64,000 nt of DNA from Rostratula benghalensis (taxonomy: Eukaryota; Chordata; Aves; Charadriiformes; Rostratulidae): positions 574,713 to 638,712 of the forward strand of contig VXAI01000189.1 of NCBI GenBank assembly GCA_013399305.1, read 5' to 3'. The position numbers and the translations under genes are program-made. Positions within the stretch are counted from its first letter, which is position 1, and every line of letters begins with the position of its first letter. The notes beneath the pieces were generated by a model. It did not search any database, was not told where the DNA came from, and worked only from the letters and a program-made list of their open reading frames with translations. Positions 50,733 through 62,906 of this stretch are shown piece after piece.

Positions 50733-51112
50733 AAGTGTGCAGCAGAACCCATGTTCCTTTTCATAAAGGGCATGATTTTATTTTCAAGATGGATAGGTAA
50801 ATTTCACAAATTGGTCAGTTAAAATTGCATTAAAGAGACCTCTAAAACCATGAATGCCAGCCTCAGGCTCAAAAGTGGTATTTGTACTTTCTTACTGCAG
50901 AGTGTGTTTATTTTTTTCCAGGAAGTTGATGCTGAAAATAAGTTTCTTATTGTGTCTCAGCACAAGACACACTAAGTGCCTTTGAGTCCAAATGGTACAG
51001 ATCACAAATGGTAGCTACCATCTAATCCACTCAAATTTTTTGCTAAATACTCTCAGTGTCACACTTTCCATGCTCCTTCTCTCTGCTGAACTATTTCTTC
51101 CCTTAAACACTG

Positions 51113-51150
51113 AAAAAAAAAAAAAAAACCAAAAAAAAAAAAAAAAACAA
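51113..51150. repeat. A-rich tract, two poly(A) runs
   Basis: Two runs of 16 to 17 A separated by CC and followed by CAACCCC. It looks like a retroelement tail, but no retroelement body is recognised upstream. Confidence 0.85.
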
Positions 51151-51333
51151 CCCCACCATACTTAGGCTGGCAAAATCTCTTGAAACACTATTTTGTATTT
51201 ACATAAGGGGAAGCTATGATGGGTGAAATGAAAAGTCAGGACTTCCAAGTATCCCAAAGGGCATTCCTAGGACATCATTAGAAAATTGTGACATACTGGG
51301 CACAGCCTGGCACCAGTACCATTGTATCTCCTG

Positions 51334-51375
51334 AAGAATTTTTGAGTCCATCTCAAAAATTCTTTGAGTCCATCT
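51334..51375. repeat. Hairpin interlocked with a direct repeat
   Basis: AAGAATTTTTGAG (51334-51346) is the exact reverse complement of CTCAAAAATTCTT (51352-51364), with loop TCCAT. In addition TTTGAGTCCATCT occurs at 51341-51353 and again at 51363-51375. The right end of the hairpin overlaps the second direct copy, as expected from template switching during replication. Confidence 0.85.
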
Positions 51376-54300
51376 TTCACCCATGATGGCCATTGCATCC
51401 CTGGACCAGATCCATCTTAAGGCCTTCCCTTAGACCCCCTACAGTTTGGAAACAGAGCATTTTGTACATTTGGAAAAAGAATGGTCTAATCTGCCCTCCT
51501 GGGATGTGCAGTGGTGCTGCAAAAGGCACAAGAAACATAGATGCACACCTAATCCCTTCCTCAAAGTGATGCAAAACTACTTCAAAGACAGGGCTGCACA
51601 AGATAAGGACTGTGAGTCTTATACCTGAGCTATCTGTGCTGCTGGCAGCTTCAGCCCTTTCAAAGCATTCCTGTCTACCATTGACTTGTTCTGCATTAAC
51701 ATGACTCCATCACAATTCCTAGAAACTGGCAGATGATCCCTTCTGAATTACGCACCTCCCACATATTCTCTATTGCTCTAACTTTTTTTTCTTTCTCTCT
51801 CTTTCACTTTCCAGTTTCATTTCTATGTCAGAAAGTTAACAATTCACAGGAAGGGGTTTCAAATTGCTCAGCAAATTAGTAGAACAGTGGTTCAGCAGAA
51901 TGGGGCCACTATCTGTCACCCCCACTATCCTGCCTCTGCTAGTGACAAATAGGACAAGAACATCTTAGACATGCTGGCTGCAACAGCTTGTAGCCCTGTG
52001 AAGCTAATTCCCTGACTACTCTTCCTTCTCCTGGACCAGGAGAAGCAGAGCAGGAGCTGGAGAAAGCTGGGACCACCTCCCAAACTGCCACAACACTCCA
52101 TCAAGAGCAAAGGTCTGACATGGTTAGTGCTGCATCCCATAACCATGAAGAGCTTCATCTGGGTGCAAGCTACTCCTCAAGTCATCCGGAGAGCTTGCTC
52201 CACTCATTGGTCCTCCTGTCCTCTGCACCTCCTACAGAGAAGAAGTGGTAGGTTGGAAGGGAAAAGAGCAGAGTGACCCTTCCAACCATTCACCTTTCAT
52301 CTCCCTTCTCCCTGCAGCTAAGTCCTCATAGGCCTTCTGCCATCCTGCCTCCAAAATCCTTAAGTATCCACGGGCTGACAAAGCTCAGATCTCACAGCTA
52401 TCTGGGGTGAAGAATGCTCTGGGCGCAAAGTGCCCTTCCTTCTGTGCAAGAAGGCCATGACAGCCTCTGGTCAAAAAGGACCACTGAAACCTGGGGAACT
52501 GCACCCAGACTTACCCTCCAGCACAGATGACAAATGAAGAATGTCTTGCTGCAACCTGAGTCTATGCTGAGGAACAGGATCTATCTAGAAAAGACCAAGA
52601 CAGAGTGATACGTCATGTCCAGATCTCAGTGGCCCATCTACAACACAGGTGTTTCAGCTTGGAGGATACTATGGGCCTTCTCTCACTACCTCAAATGGCT
52701 CCAACACAGCTAGCAACTTTTCACCGTCAAACTGAAATGCAGCTCATACAACTCTCCAAACTGTTAGGATTTCCTCACAGCCTGGGAGCTCTTTGAAGTC
52801 AACAGATCTCTACAGTCAGCAATGCCAGGTGGATCCCATGCTGCTTGCCCAGCTCACAGAATGCCCCTCCTGCTCTGCCCTTGCCCCTCCTGCTCTGCCT
52901 TTGTCCCGTCTACTCCAGGGCTGCAGGGCCCTTAAATCCTGCAGTCCTCTCTTATCTTGGCTAAGTTTACGAGCCTTGCCAGGTACCCCTCCCATGCTGC
53001 TCTACAAGACATGATATCCAGACAGACCACCTTTGCACCACACCTTGACAACACCTTTCTTGCCCTCTCACTCCACTGCATTCATCAACCCATCAACCAG
53101 ACACAAAGTGCTAAGAGCTCTCCCCTTCAGGAGAAGGCAAAGAGCATCAGAGGGCCAGGATACACTGAGCTAATCCCATGTCCCTGGGAAATTGTGCAGG
53201 CAGGGACTGTAGGTCCTGTTTTCACTGCCTGGTGCTGCCACATCCCCTTGCAGATACCCCTGGTCAGCATCTGGCAGCTACTCAGGTGCCTCAAGGGAGC
53301 AGCGGGTGCAGCTGCAGTGCCCTGCCAAGTGTCCCCTTCTGGTTCCCTATTTTTAATGTACTGACTCTCCCCTATACCTCTTTTCAGTATTTTTGCTACT
53401 TGTGATAATGTAGTGTTTTTATCTCTCCAGTGTCTTCTCTTCATCTCTTAGCCCTCCTTGGTTTCTTTTTTTTCCTTTCTTTTTTTCAGCCTCTGTTACG
53501 GATGGGCTGCCTCCAATACCTAAGGGGGAAAAAAGATGGGGACAGTAGCCAGAAGCAGATAACTTTGGGGGAGTACAAAACAAGGAAAAATATAGCAATG
53601 TTTTCCTGGTACAGTTTCCCAACTATCATGGTCTCCTAGCCTCCAGCAACTTGTAGGTCAGCGATGTAACCAAACACTTTCTGCAGAAACACTGTTCATC
53701 AGAACTCTCCTTCTTTAGTCATCCACTGTGGAACATGTTCAATTATCTCCTCCAAATAAATGAATATTAAAGGTTAAGTCTGGCTATGGCAAACAGTACT
53801 GGGTGAAGAAGGCATGCTGCACCATGCCTATAAATGAGAGAGACCCATTATGTCCTTGGAGAGAGAACAGAACTTTTATAAAGCCATGGAGACTCTTGTA
53901 ACAAGCTTCATTACAAATGCAGACCGTCTGCCCATAAACCAAAAGTCCGTTCCTGCCAATTTCCTTGTACGCTTCTAGTTCCCGGTACCTTGTGAACCAG
54001 GGCTGGGTTTCCTTTCAGTAATGAAATGGAAGATGAAAGAGCATGAAGGGGCAGCAATGGCATGCTCTAACAGAGAGATACATACAAAGAGCAAAATTCC
54101 TCCTGTCTTGAAGTTAGCAGGATGCTAACACTGACTTCATGGGGCCAAAGTTTCACTCTGATCTGCAGAAGCTGGCAGGCAATCTTATCAGTCTTCGGAA
54201 AGTTTGCTATGCTTGTTATTTCCAGTATTTTCAGCAATTTTAGTGGCATTGAGAGCTAGGGGGTTGAAGCCCCAGGAAACAGAAGGATGCAGGCATCCTG

Positions 54301-57300
54301 AGTGGTAATATCATGAGCCTGCTAGCTCTCCTCCCTCAGATCAATACCCTCAACTGTTAAGGGCAGAGCTGCAGTGAAAGGAACAATACAAAGCTAACAT
54401 TGGGACCCTGAAAGTTTTTCAAGGAAAACAACAGATCAGCTGCAAATAAAGTGTTCTGACCCGGCCACTTTTTTGTTTTGTTATTTTTTTCTATCTTGGA
54501 AGTACTGAAAACTCACCACTGCGCTTCCACTCACTCTCTGGATCAATGGTAGGGCAATTTGTCTTATTTACATTGCTACTATTTCCATAATACCCACTCT
54601 AGTCACAGCTCACTAAAGAATTGGGGACATGCTACATGCAGGTGCGTTGCCACTTAAGAGATTTCACATGTGGCCTTCTTAGGCAGTAATTTATGTGTGG
54701 TTTAACTCTTCCGATGCATTAGGGCATACAGGTGAAATTTCTCTTTAAAAGTGCGAACAGTGACAACAAGCATTACCAAATAGCTAGAACATGCTTCGCA
54801 TAATTCTCATGCTGGTTTGGGATCTAATCCTTCAAGTACTGTACGCCTGGCCCTAAAAATGTCTTTCTTTTTTTATTTCTGTAGCCTAACACATTGGCTG
54901 CTTTCTTTTTACAGCCTATTTTTTGGAAAAGTCCTCCCACCTCTCCCACTTCATTTGTTGGCAAAAGACCCAACTGAACCGAATGGCAAAGGAAGCAAGA
55001 GGAGGCCTGTAAATAGAACTTATAAAACCACTCTAATATTTTTAAAAGCTAGTTTTTAAAAATGCATGCAGCATTTATTGTGTGAATAGAGCTTTGTGAA
55101 GGGGTCCCTTTATTATTTAAATTCAAGTAAGAATTTAACAAAAACACTTCTGAAGTTTAAAGCAGCGAAGCTGGTGATGACAGAGATTAATGCTCAGTTT
55201 CAGGGAATCCACTTATTAATTTTGTCAGACTGAAAACAACGGTTAACAGTTTCCAAAATAGCTGAACAATGTCAGCAAACATTTGCTTTGACTGAACTGA
55301 GACCCTCCCTTGCCCTAAGATCAGCTCCGGGACATTTTCAGAAAGGTTTTCTTTATCTCTTGACAGTGTGAAAAAAACTTTACCTGCAAATTGACTTGTG
55401 TGTAGAAGGAAGCTATCATTCATGCTAATGGAGCCCATCAGCTTGCTTTCACTGTACCGTGATACCCTGGAGCAAAAAATGTGAAGCCTGTTAAGCCCTG
55501 GGCTTAGCAATAGGATTTACCAACTCTAAAATGCCTACCTTCTTCTGTACACATATTGTCCACCACTATCCCACACATTTCTCTCTCTTTCTGTGACAGC
55601 TGGTCAATGTAAACTAGCTCTTAAAAGATTTTATGTTGATTTTTGTGCTCTGGGAGCTGTTTGCTTAAAATAAACCCTACAAATTTATAAAAGCAAAGGC
55701 ACAAAGAGACACTGGAAAACGGCAGTAGAAACAGAGTAGAAAATTGTACAGAAAAATTGTTTACAAAAGTCCCAATAATTTGGTAATGTGAAGCATCTTC
55801 CCTGCTCGTCGCACTCCTCATATAAGACGTTGGTGGGCACATTCTGAAAGCATTAGAGTTCGTGGCTCCTGCAAAAACATCGGTTTTATAAAATGTGGAG
55901 GCATGAGAAGGGTTTATCCCAGACCACAAAGCTGGAGAACAAAAGCATGAACTAGCTGGTCCCAATCGTGCTCAATACAAAGGCTTTGACTGGGACACTC
56001 AGGTGGGTTAAGGCACACCAGACGTGTCTAAGTGGCAGGCAGCAACTTTTTTAGAGGTAATTTACCAATTAATAGTATCATAAAGCTAACATGCAAAGAA
56101 GTTTTTGGTGGGGGGAAGAAATGGCTCTAAGCCATCATCACCAAATGGGGAACACCAGACTACTCCCAGCCTGGCCTCCTGAGATCTGGAGCCCTGCCAG
56201 CCCTGGGATCTGACACACCCCATCTCAGGAAAAAGAAGGGTCGACAAAAAGGGCTCATTGGCAGGCCCTGCATCTCAGGTCTCTTCTCTTGCCCATAAAA
56301 ACTGATCCCAGCTCTCCAGAACTGGTTCCACTGGCCCTTACTCTTCACCGGACCCTATCCAAAGCTGTGAAAGCACTACCCTCCTCATAACCCAATCAAC
56401 ACTATATACTGCCAGGGAAAAGTTAAAAAAAAACCTGAAGTCATTAGTGATGGGAAAGGAAAAAACCCTTGAGGATATGACTGAAGCCAAAAGTGGTGCA
56501 GCAAGATTAAACAGAACTAGGGCAGGGCGGAACAGCAGTCCTCATGGTTGGCACTGAGCAGGTACCCTTCACTTCAGATGAGACAACAATTTATACATCC
56601 ATCCACCATGGATAGGTGGCAAAGTGAGACTGGTCGGGAGCAGGGTCAGACAGTGAAATACAACAGGACAAAGAAGCAAACCAAACTCAGAGAAGCATTT
56701 TATGAAAGCCTGTGGTGAAATGTAATGATCAGAGCCTTCAGAGCCCCTAAGACCAGCTGGGACTGCTGCCTGCTTGATGGAGGCATTCTTGGAGTCAGAG
56801 TGGGAGTCTGGAAGAGTCACAGAGAGGGCTGGGAGTTCCCTTTCCTTGCCTGAGATAAGGCAAAAGTTTGCTTTCAGAGGATAAAAAGGGCTGAGGTGAA
56901 GAAGGACACTTTCTCTGTAGGTATCTAAAAAGTCCCAGTAATTTTAAAAGGCAATGCCTGTAGACATGTTAAAGAAGATGAATCAACACTTTCAGTAAAC
57001 AAAATGGTGTATCTTTCACAGGTAGCTGATAGGACTTTTTTCCTCTTGCAACAAAAATAGACCTTTTACACAAAGTGCTGAGACCAATTGCAACTGGGTG
57101 GTGGTGAAAAGAATAATGTGGTTGAACCACTGAGGAGCCACAAATAGAAGAAATAAATCTCCCTTTACATGTTGATAAGTAGCTGGAAAAAGGGAATCAT
57201 CTTTTTAGAGATGAGACAAAGGTGTATTGCTTCCATGCCAACAGAAAAAGGTCAGTCATGTGCACATCTTCATATAGAAGAAAAAATACCTAACACAATC

Positions 57301-58852
57301 CTAGGCATGTCTGGTTCAGACACGTCTCTTCAACAGTAGGTTGAGGTGGCTCCCCAGGAAAGTACAGGTGGGTATGTGGGAAGAACAGCTGAGGCATTAC
57401 ACCAACATCCACTGCTGCCTGGCTGGTGACAGGGCATTTTAATTAAAGAATCGTGATCTGGTTTGGTTTTCTTCCACTGGCACTCACACTCCAGGAACAC
57501 CTCTATTAAATGAAAATTAAACAGAATTCTGTTAAGGTGAAAATAGAAATTACAAGATTTCCAAGATGCCTTGATATTGAAAAATCTAAAAGTTGAGAGA
57601 GATTTCTGGAGATTTTCTTCACCTTGGGACTGTGTAACAACCACCATTTCACACTAAACTTATAGATATGCTTTTAATGCAATACTGGGCCATCAATTAT
57701 AATTTTGGTAACTCAGTTAATTCTTATGTCTATTTAACCCTGGGAGGAGAGTCATAACTCAGGAAACTCTGGCTTTGCTACGAGCATCTACATTTGTTAT
57801 TCATTACACTTCTCCAAATACTTGGGATAGCTCTGCTCACCTGCAATACTTCTTACCCAGAAGGTTCTACTTCTCAGCTACCAGTGCAGACCTGAGGTGC
57901 ACTCCAATTCCCTCTCTATATGCAACCTCCTGTTCTCTGGACATGGAGGCACAGCCTGCTGTCCATACAGAGCTCACATTCAATGTGTTTTCAGTGCTCT
58001 AGCCCAGGACCTTATTGGCCAGTCCCACTACACTACTTTGTGCAGCGATTCGCCTGTGAGTCAGTTCAGTCTGGTCTCACAAAGTCTTCTTCACTAATAT
58101 TCAATCCTCCTCCTCCTAACTATAGCCAGCCTGACTCTCCATCACACAGCCGTGGACTTTTGGTCTGGTGCCCATCTCTCAGTGGGTATGGCACCAAAGG
58201 ACCCTGAGGATAGACAGGAGTTTCAAAGGCAGATTCATAGCACTTGATGAAGACTACAGAAGTCCAACCAGAAAGGATAATAAGTCTTTCGAAAAACTAT
58301 TTCTTTGCATCCTGTTGTACCATAAAAGTACATTACAGACCATAGATTGTCTGGACTTACAAATGAATTCCCAATGTTTAATCTATCTGAATTTCTTTCT
58401 TGTGGTTTTTTACTTCAGTGTAATCCTTCACTAAACATTTTTCAGCCATTAGCTCAGGACTATACATTTTTCATTATTAAACTGCCTCATGTTTTCATTA
58501 TATCTGCACGTCAGATTTTACTTAGTGATATATCAGTGGGATCACCTCTCTTATTACTGCACTTGAATTCCTCTTCTGAGAGAAATACAGTTGTTTCAGA
58601 TGAAAAGGGGTATGGCTAAATGGCCATGAAGCATATTGTCAAAACAGCTACCCAGATTATTCATGCTGGACCCAGGACAATTTGTATGAACCGAAGCAAC
58701 ATCAAAGTAATATCAGTTATGAGATAGGGACCAAACTGAAATTTATCTCTTGGGGGCAAGGTGCTGCACATAGCTGGAAGAAACACCTGCCCCACGGAAG
58801 AGCTGACTAAATAGACAAGACAGACAAAAGGTGTGAGAAAAGAAGTGCTGTT
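51376..58852. other. Non-coding DNA, moderately GC-rich in its first half
   Basis: No gene is supported. The C/T-rich part at 52.6-53.4 kb gives several overlapping open frames (up to 135 codons) without domains. A 20-bp tandem duplication lies at 52862-52901. The rest is AT-rich unique DNA. Confidence 0.4.
52862..52901. repeat. Tandem duplication, 20-bp unit
   Basis: TGCCCCTCCTGCTCTGCC followed by CT or TT occurs twice in tandem, with a decayed third unit after it. Confidence 0.85.
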
Positions 58853-59003
58853 GCCCCATGTTACAAACTGGGACTTGAGTCACAGGGTGACTAAGTGATC
58901 TGGAGAAGGTCACACAGGAAATCTGTGTCACGGCTGGTTATTAAACCCAGATTTCCTGATTTGCCACTGAATCCCATAATTACAAGACCATCCTTCCTGT
59001 CCC
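58853..59003 (+). repeat. MIR-type SINE, 3' half
   Basis: 'ccccatgttacaaactggga', 'gactaagtgatctggagaag', 'gtcacacaggaaatctgtgt', 'ttaaacccagatttcctga' and 'caagaccatccttcct' follow the central and 3' part of the MIR consensus as found in reptiles and birds. It is more diverged than the copy at 6153-6390 and lacks the tRNA-like head. Confidence 0.7.
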
Positions 59004-59538
59004 TTCCAACTCTATCAATGAAGTACCTCGACAGTTGGGCAATGCTTTACGGGAAGAAAAAGCCTTCTGTGCATTGTGCAGAATGATCTCAGGTGACTCC
59101 CACCACTGGGTCCCTTGAGCGAATTACATTTCTTTGTCCTCATCAGTCTGCTGCCCACATTGGTGCAGATGTCCTCCCACTCAGCTTGCACCGCGTCATC
59201 CAGCCTACTCTGCTCCCTCACACCACATTTCCCTGCTCCTTGACCACAGCTCCTCTAATGGTCTTCTGTGCAAGTGTGTGGACCAACCCTACCACTGTCT
59301 TCTCATTTGGTGGGTCTTCCTCACTTCATTGGTTGTGATCAGGCTGGTAGAGCTGGAGAGAGGAGGTCCTGGAGATCTTCAGGGCTGGTCCTGCAGTGTG
59401 TTTTAGTGATTCAACTTGAAACCAATTAAATTGGGTCACAGCACACACAAGGTAGCAAAGTCTTATCCCTCATACTTCACTAAAAAGGAGAAAAAAAGAC
59501 TAAAGAAGGCTGTGTGGGGGCAGACCTACTGAGATTTC

Positions 59539-59556
59539 TACCAGCAGGGGGAGGAG
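59539..59556 (+). promoter_or_regulatory. CTCF-like binding motif
   Basis: 'taccagcagggggaggag' matches the CTCF core CCASYAGRKGGCRS except for the C expected after the G run. Binding is not shown by sequence, but CTCF sites are common in gene deserts as loop anchors. Confidence 0.3.
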
Positions 59557-61866
59557 ATCCGGGGCTCCAGGAATATCACATTTCCTGGAAATGTAGGAAG
59601 GTTCTGGAAATCAGAAGACAGAGGAGATTGGGTGGGGAGTCCTGTGAATAAGAGACAGAAAAGAGGTGTAAGGATATGAAGTGGACACAATTTAGCCTAC
59701 CTAGGAAATGAAGCAAGTGAAAGCAAGCAGTAAATGTCAGAAATACTGAATTTAACAGGAAGATAATTATAAAAGGTCACAGATGTCCATAATTTGCTGA
59801 AGAAAATTAGTCAGATCTACAGATGAAAAAAGAATTTGGATCCTTTCTTAATGGCCTTCAGAGAGGTTTAAAATCTGGTTTGGAAGTGGTAAAGAAATAG
59901 GTAGTGGAAATAAAGAGAACATACGTACAGGCAGCCTTCCCTATGGAAGAAGCAGCAAACTCATTTTCAAGTTTAAAAAAACAGGGCCATATGGCTGGAT
60001 GGTAATGCAGGGCTGAACCCTCTTTAATATCAGCATTAACACTATAGAAGCTGTTGCTATAGTAGTGACATCTGGAAGAAACCTTCAAATAGATTATTCC
60101 CTAACCTGGATGAAGGATTCTGCCAGTCTGTCTGTCAAAGAAAGCCTTCAGAGCAAATCAATAACAAAGATCTTGTTACCTGAATGCAATGTAATTTAGC
60201 AGCTAATCAGTTTGACAACATTAGAAATATAAGGAGAGAAGAAAAAAGGAATGGAAACCAGGAGGTGTAATTAACAGCCAGGAAGGCAGAAAAGACTCCA
60301 GAAACATAAGAAGAAACATCAAAGTTTTATATGCCACTATCCACTGAACTTGATCAATAAAATCACACCTTCACTCTAAACTGTTTCCAGTTTAACTCAT
60401 ACTTACTGATCATAGGCCCCACTTAAAAAGCAGTAACATTTCCAATGGACAGTATTATTAGTAAAGATGAGAGCTGCATGCACAAAGTACTGCTAATTGC
60501 CAGAGCAGTGATAGATACAACACCCCATCTTTGTTTAATGTTGATTTGAATATCTGTTTTTCTTTGGCCAAGTGAGAAGCCTCCACTTCACTAATTAAAA
60601 TGAGTCTGTTGAGCACAGACATTTGGCAGCCTCTGGAAATTCAGTTCCTCCTCTTCATAGTTGGCCTCTCTGGCTGAAACAGTATGTGAAATTTTTGCTA
60701 GAATGAGGGGTTTGTTGGTCTGTTTGTTGGTTTATGTTGTACTTACACAAAAGCATTTTGGACCTGACTTACCTCTTCTGACCCTGAAGAGCTGAAGGAA
60801 CAATTCTCAGCACCTTTTGCAGTTACTGAAATCATAAAAGAGTGCAAGAAAATTAACAGTGCCGTTTCCATTCACTTGCACAGTGCGTAAAGTAACTACA
60901 CGTCCAAAACTCATGTGAAATCATGATCATGACCATATGTTTTTGGAAGATAACAGACTGTATGTGGGGATACGGCATCTAACTCCAAAGAAATAACCTT
61001 GGAAGTAGTAATTAATGTTTCTCACGCTTGTTAAAAAAAAAAAAATGCTGTCTTTTACATCATTTAATGCAGTAAACCACTTGCTTCCTGCAGGGAAAAA
61101 AATTTTTTCATGCATTGAACAGACCTTGACGTTCATCAGAGGTTTGACCCCGGTTCCTTCAAAGACAGGATGGGTGAATACCTGGTCCAACCCTGTGTAC
61201 CTTCACTGTTCAGTGGAGCAGATCCGACAGAGAGCAAAGGCATGACACAATTCCTTACCTGCAGCCTACAGGCTTTCCCAGGAAGCAAGGGAATCCAACT
61301 TCTTAAGAAGAATCATGGACCCACACTTAGTAGGTGATATTTACCCCAGAATTTTGGTTGTGGAGTCCAGCAGGAGCAGATTCTTGCAGAGTTTCCTAAC
61401 ATCATCTAATGTGCCACCTGCAGATGTCTCAGAAAATGAGTGCTTTTATAGTTCACACTTTTCTTGTTGTTCACAGGCATATGTGCGTGGGAGCTACATA
61501 CACTATTCAAATCAATAACAATTAGTACCAGTATTACCTAAATGTTAACACAAAATGTCCGATTTTCAGTGTGCCATAATCCTCACACAAACAGTAATTT
61601 GGAGCTTTTTTGTTCATGAAGCAGATTTAGAAGGTTCAAAAGGTGAAAATAGAAACAACCTGTAGGCCAAAAAGCCCACACTCTTTGCAAATTTTGTTTT
61701 ATTTAAATATATAGGGGTGGTTAAAATAGTTTAGTACCAGAACTCATAGAGTCTCAGCAGGAGTAGCTGTAAAGAGGAAGGAAAATTAGATGGAGCACTA
61801 GAAAAAAAAAAAAATAGAGAATCAGTTCTGAGAAAGTGGTTAAAGAAGTCCCTGGATGGCCATTGA

Positions 61867-61933
61867 TGCAGTTCTTACTCTGGCAAAACTGCCACTGACT
61901 TTAATTGCAGTTCACTCATTTGAATCAGCCTGC
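61867..61933. repeat. Old palindromic amniote repeat relic
   Basis: 'tgcagttcttactctggcaa' then 'aactgccactgactttaatt' and 'gaatcagcctgc' follow the palindromic amniote repeat whose consensus reads TGCAGTCCTTACTCAGGCAA, a CCCATTGACTTCAATGGG core and the mirrored arm. This is the clearest of the relics in the window; the right arm is shortened. Confidence 0.45.
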
Positions 61934-62559
61934 TAATCAACTAAGCACTTTTCATTTCATGGCAATAAGAAGGTGTGCTGAAAATGCCATCATATCTCTA
62001 ACCATCTTCAAAGCCTAGAATGTCTTCACACCATTTCATGAGTTTCCCCTTTCCAGTACTAAAAAAGGATGCTATAAAAGTCATGATTTAAATGATATAT
62101 TACAATTTTATGGACTTGGAAGCTAATTTTGCTTAGAAGCATTTTTATGGACTTTGGAAGCTGAGAGTGGGGGGAAGCAGAGCTCCTAAGATCAAAAACT
62201 TTCCTGCTGCAGTTTCTGCCTCCTCTGGATAGGACTCGATTATTTCTTAAGTCTCCAATATTGAAAGGTTTTTGCTGAAAAATACATGTAAAGAAGGAAT
62301 CTATTTTATCTGCCTTGCAAACAAAAGAGATTATTTTCGGTTTCTGTTATGAGAAAGAGATGGGAGGGGGTCTTTCCAGGGAAAAGCTGTAAGATGTTTT
62401 CCTTAATTAGTTTAATTACAAAATGTACTAAGACTATTAGATAAACATTAGGTTGTTTTCGGGTTCAAAACAGGCAGATGTTAGGAGGATTAAATCAAAA
62501 TACTTTATACGCCTTTGAAGATTTTTTTTACTCAAAGACCTCAGCTCTTTTTTTTTTTC

Positions 62560-62795
62560 TCTTTAGGCTCTGTAACAGCTGATATTATTACATTTTTTTC
62601 CCTTTGATTAAAATTATGTCCATCTAACCCATGCAAGTCAGCTTTCATTAGCAAAGCAAGGATGATTTGGCCTATGGTATCACATTTCTGGAATCTGATG
62701 ATTTCTTTTGTATTCATCCATTCTCCCTGCTCTGATCAGATTCTAATTATAGCTAAATTGCAGCTATTGTCTCAAAGGCTGAGTAACATATTTGT
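62560..62795. promoter_or_regulatory. Candidate conserved non-coding element
   Basis: Complex non-repetitive DNA with an E-box CAGCTG near 62577, a TCF/LEF-like CTTTGATTA near 62603, a 'ttcattagcaaagca' stretch and 'ctaattatagctaaattg' with homeodomain cores. The density and texture suggest a developmental enhancer, which is inference only. Confidence 0.2.
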
Positions 62796-62802
62796 GGTGT
62801 TT

Positions 62803-62825
62803 GGGGCGGGGGGGGTGGAAGGGGG
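62803..62825 (+). repeat. G-run tract, possible G-quadruplex
   Basis: G4, C, G8, T, GG, AA, G5 in about 23 bases fits a G-quadruplex pattern. It directly follows the candidate regulatory block. Confidence 0.5.
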
Positions 62826-62892
62826 AGAGAGCAGAAGATGGTTGATTTAAAAATAGGAATTATACAAAGTAAAAAAGAGTTGTTTATAATCA

Positions 62893-62906
62893 TTTTTTTT
62901 TTTTTT
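62893..62906. repeat. Poly(T) tract
   Basis: Fourteen T, about 70 bases after the G-run tract. Confidence 0.85.

Larger units (their letters stand above)
50377..51333. other. Non-coding DNA with simple repeats
   Basis: Nothing gene-like. A (GGCA)n run lies at 50714-50732 and an A-rich tract at 51113-51150. Confidence 0.5.

Noticed and set aside
61050..61320. Stretch with 'ggtccaaccc' that could be part of CR1
   Set aside because: No other CR1 landmark appears in order and there is no ATTCTATG terminus.
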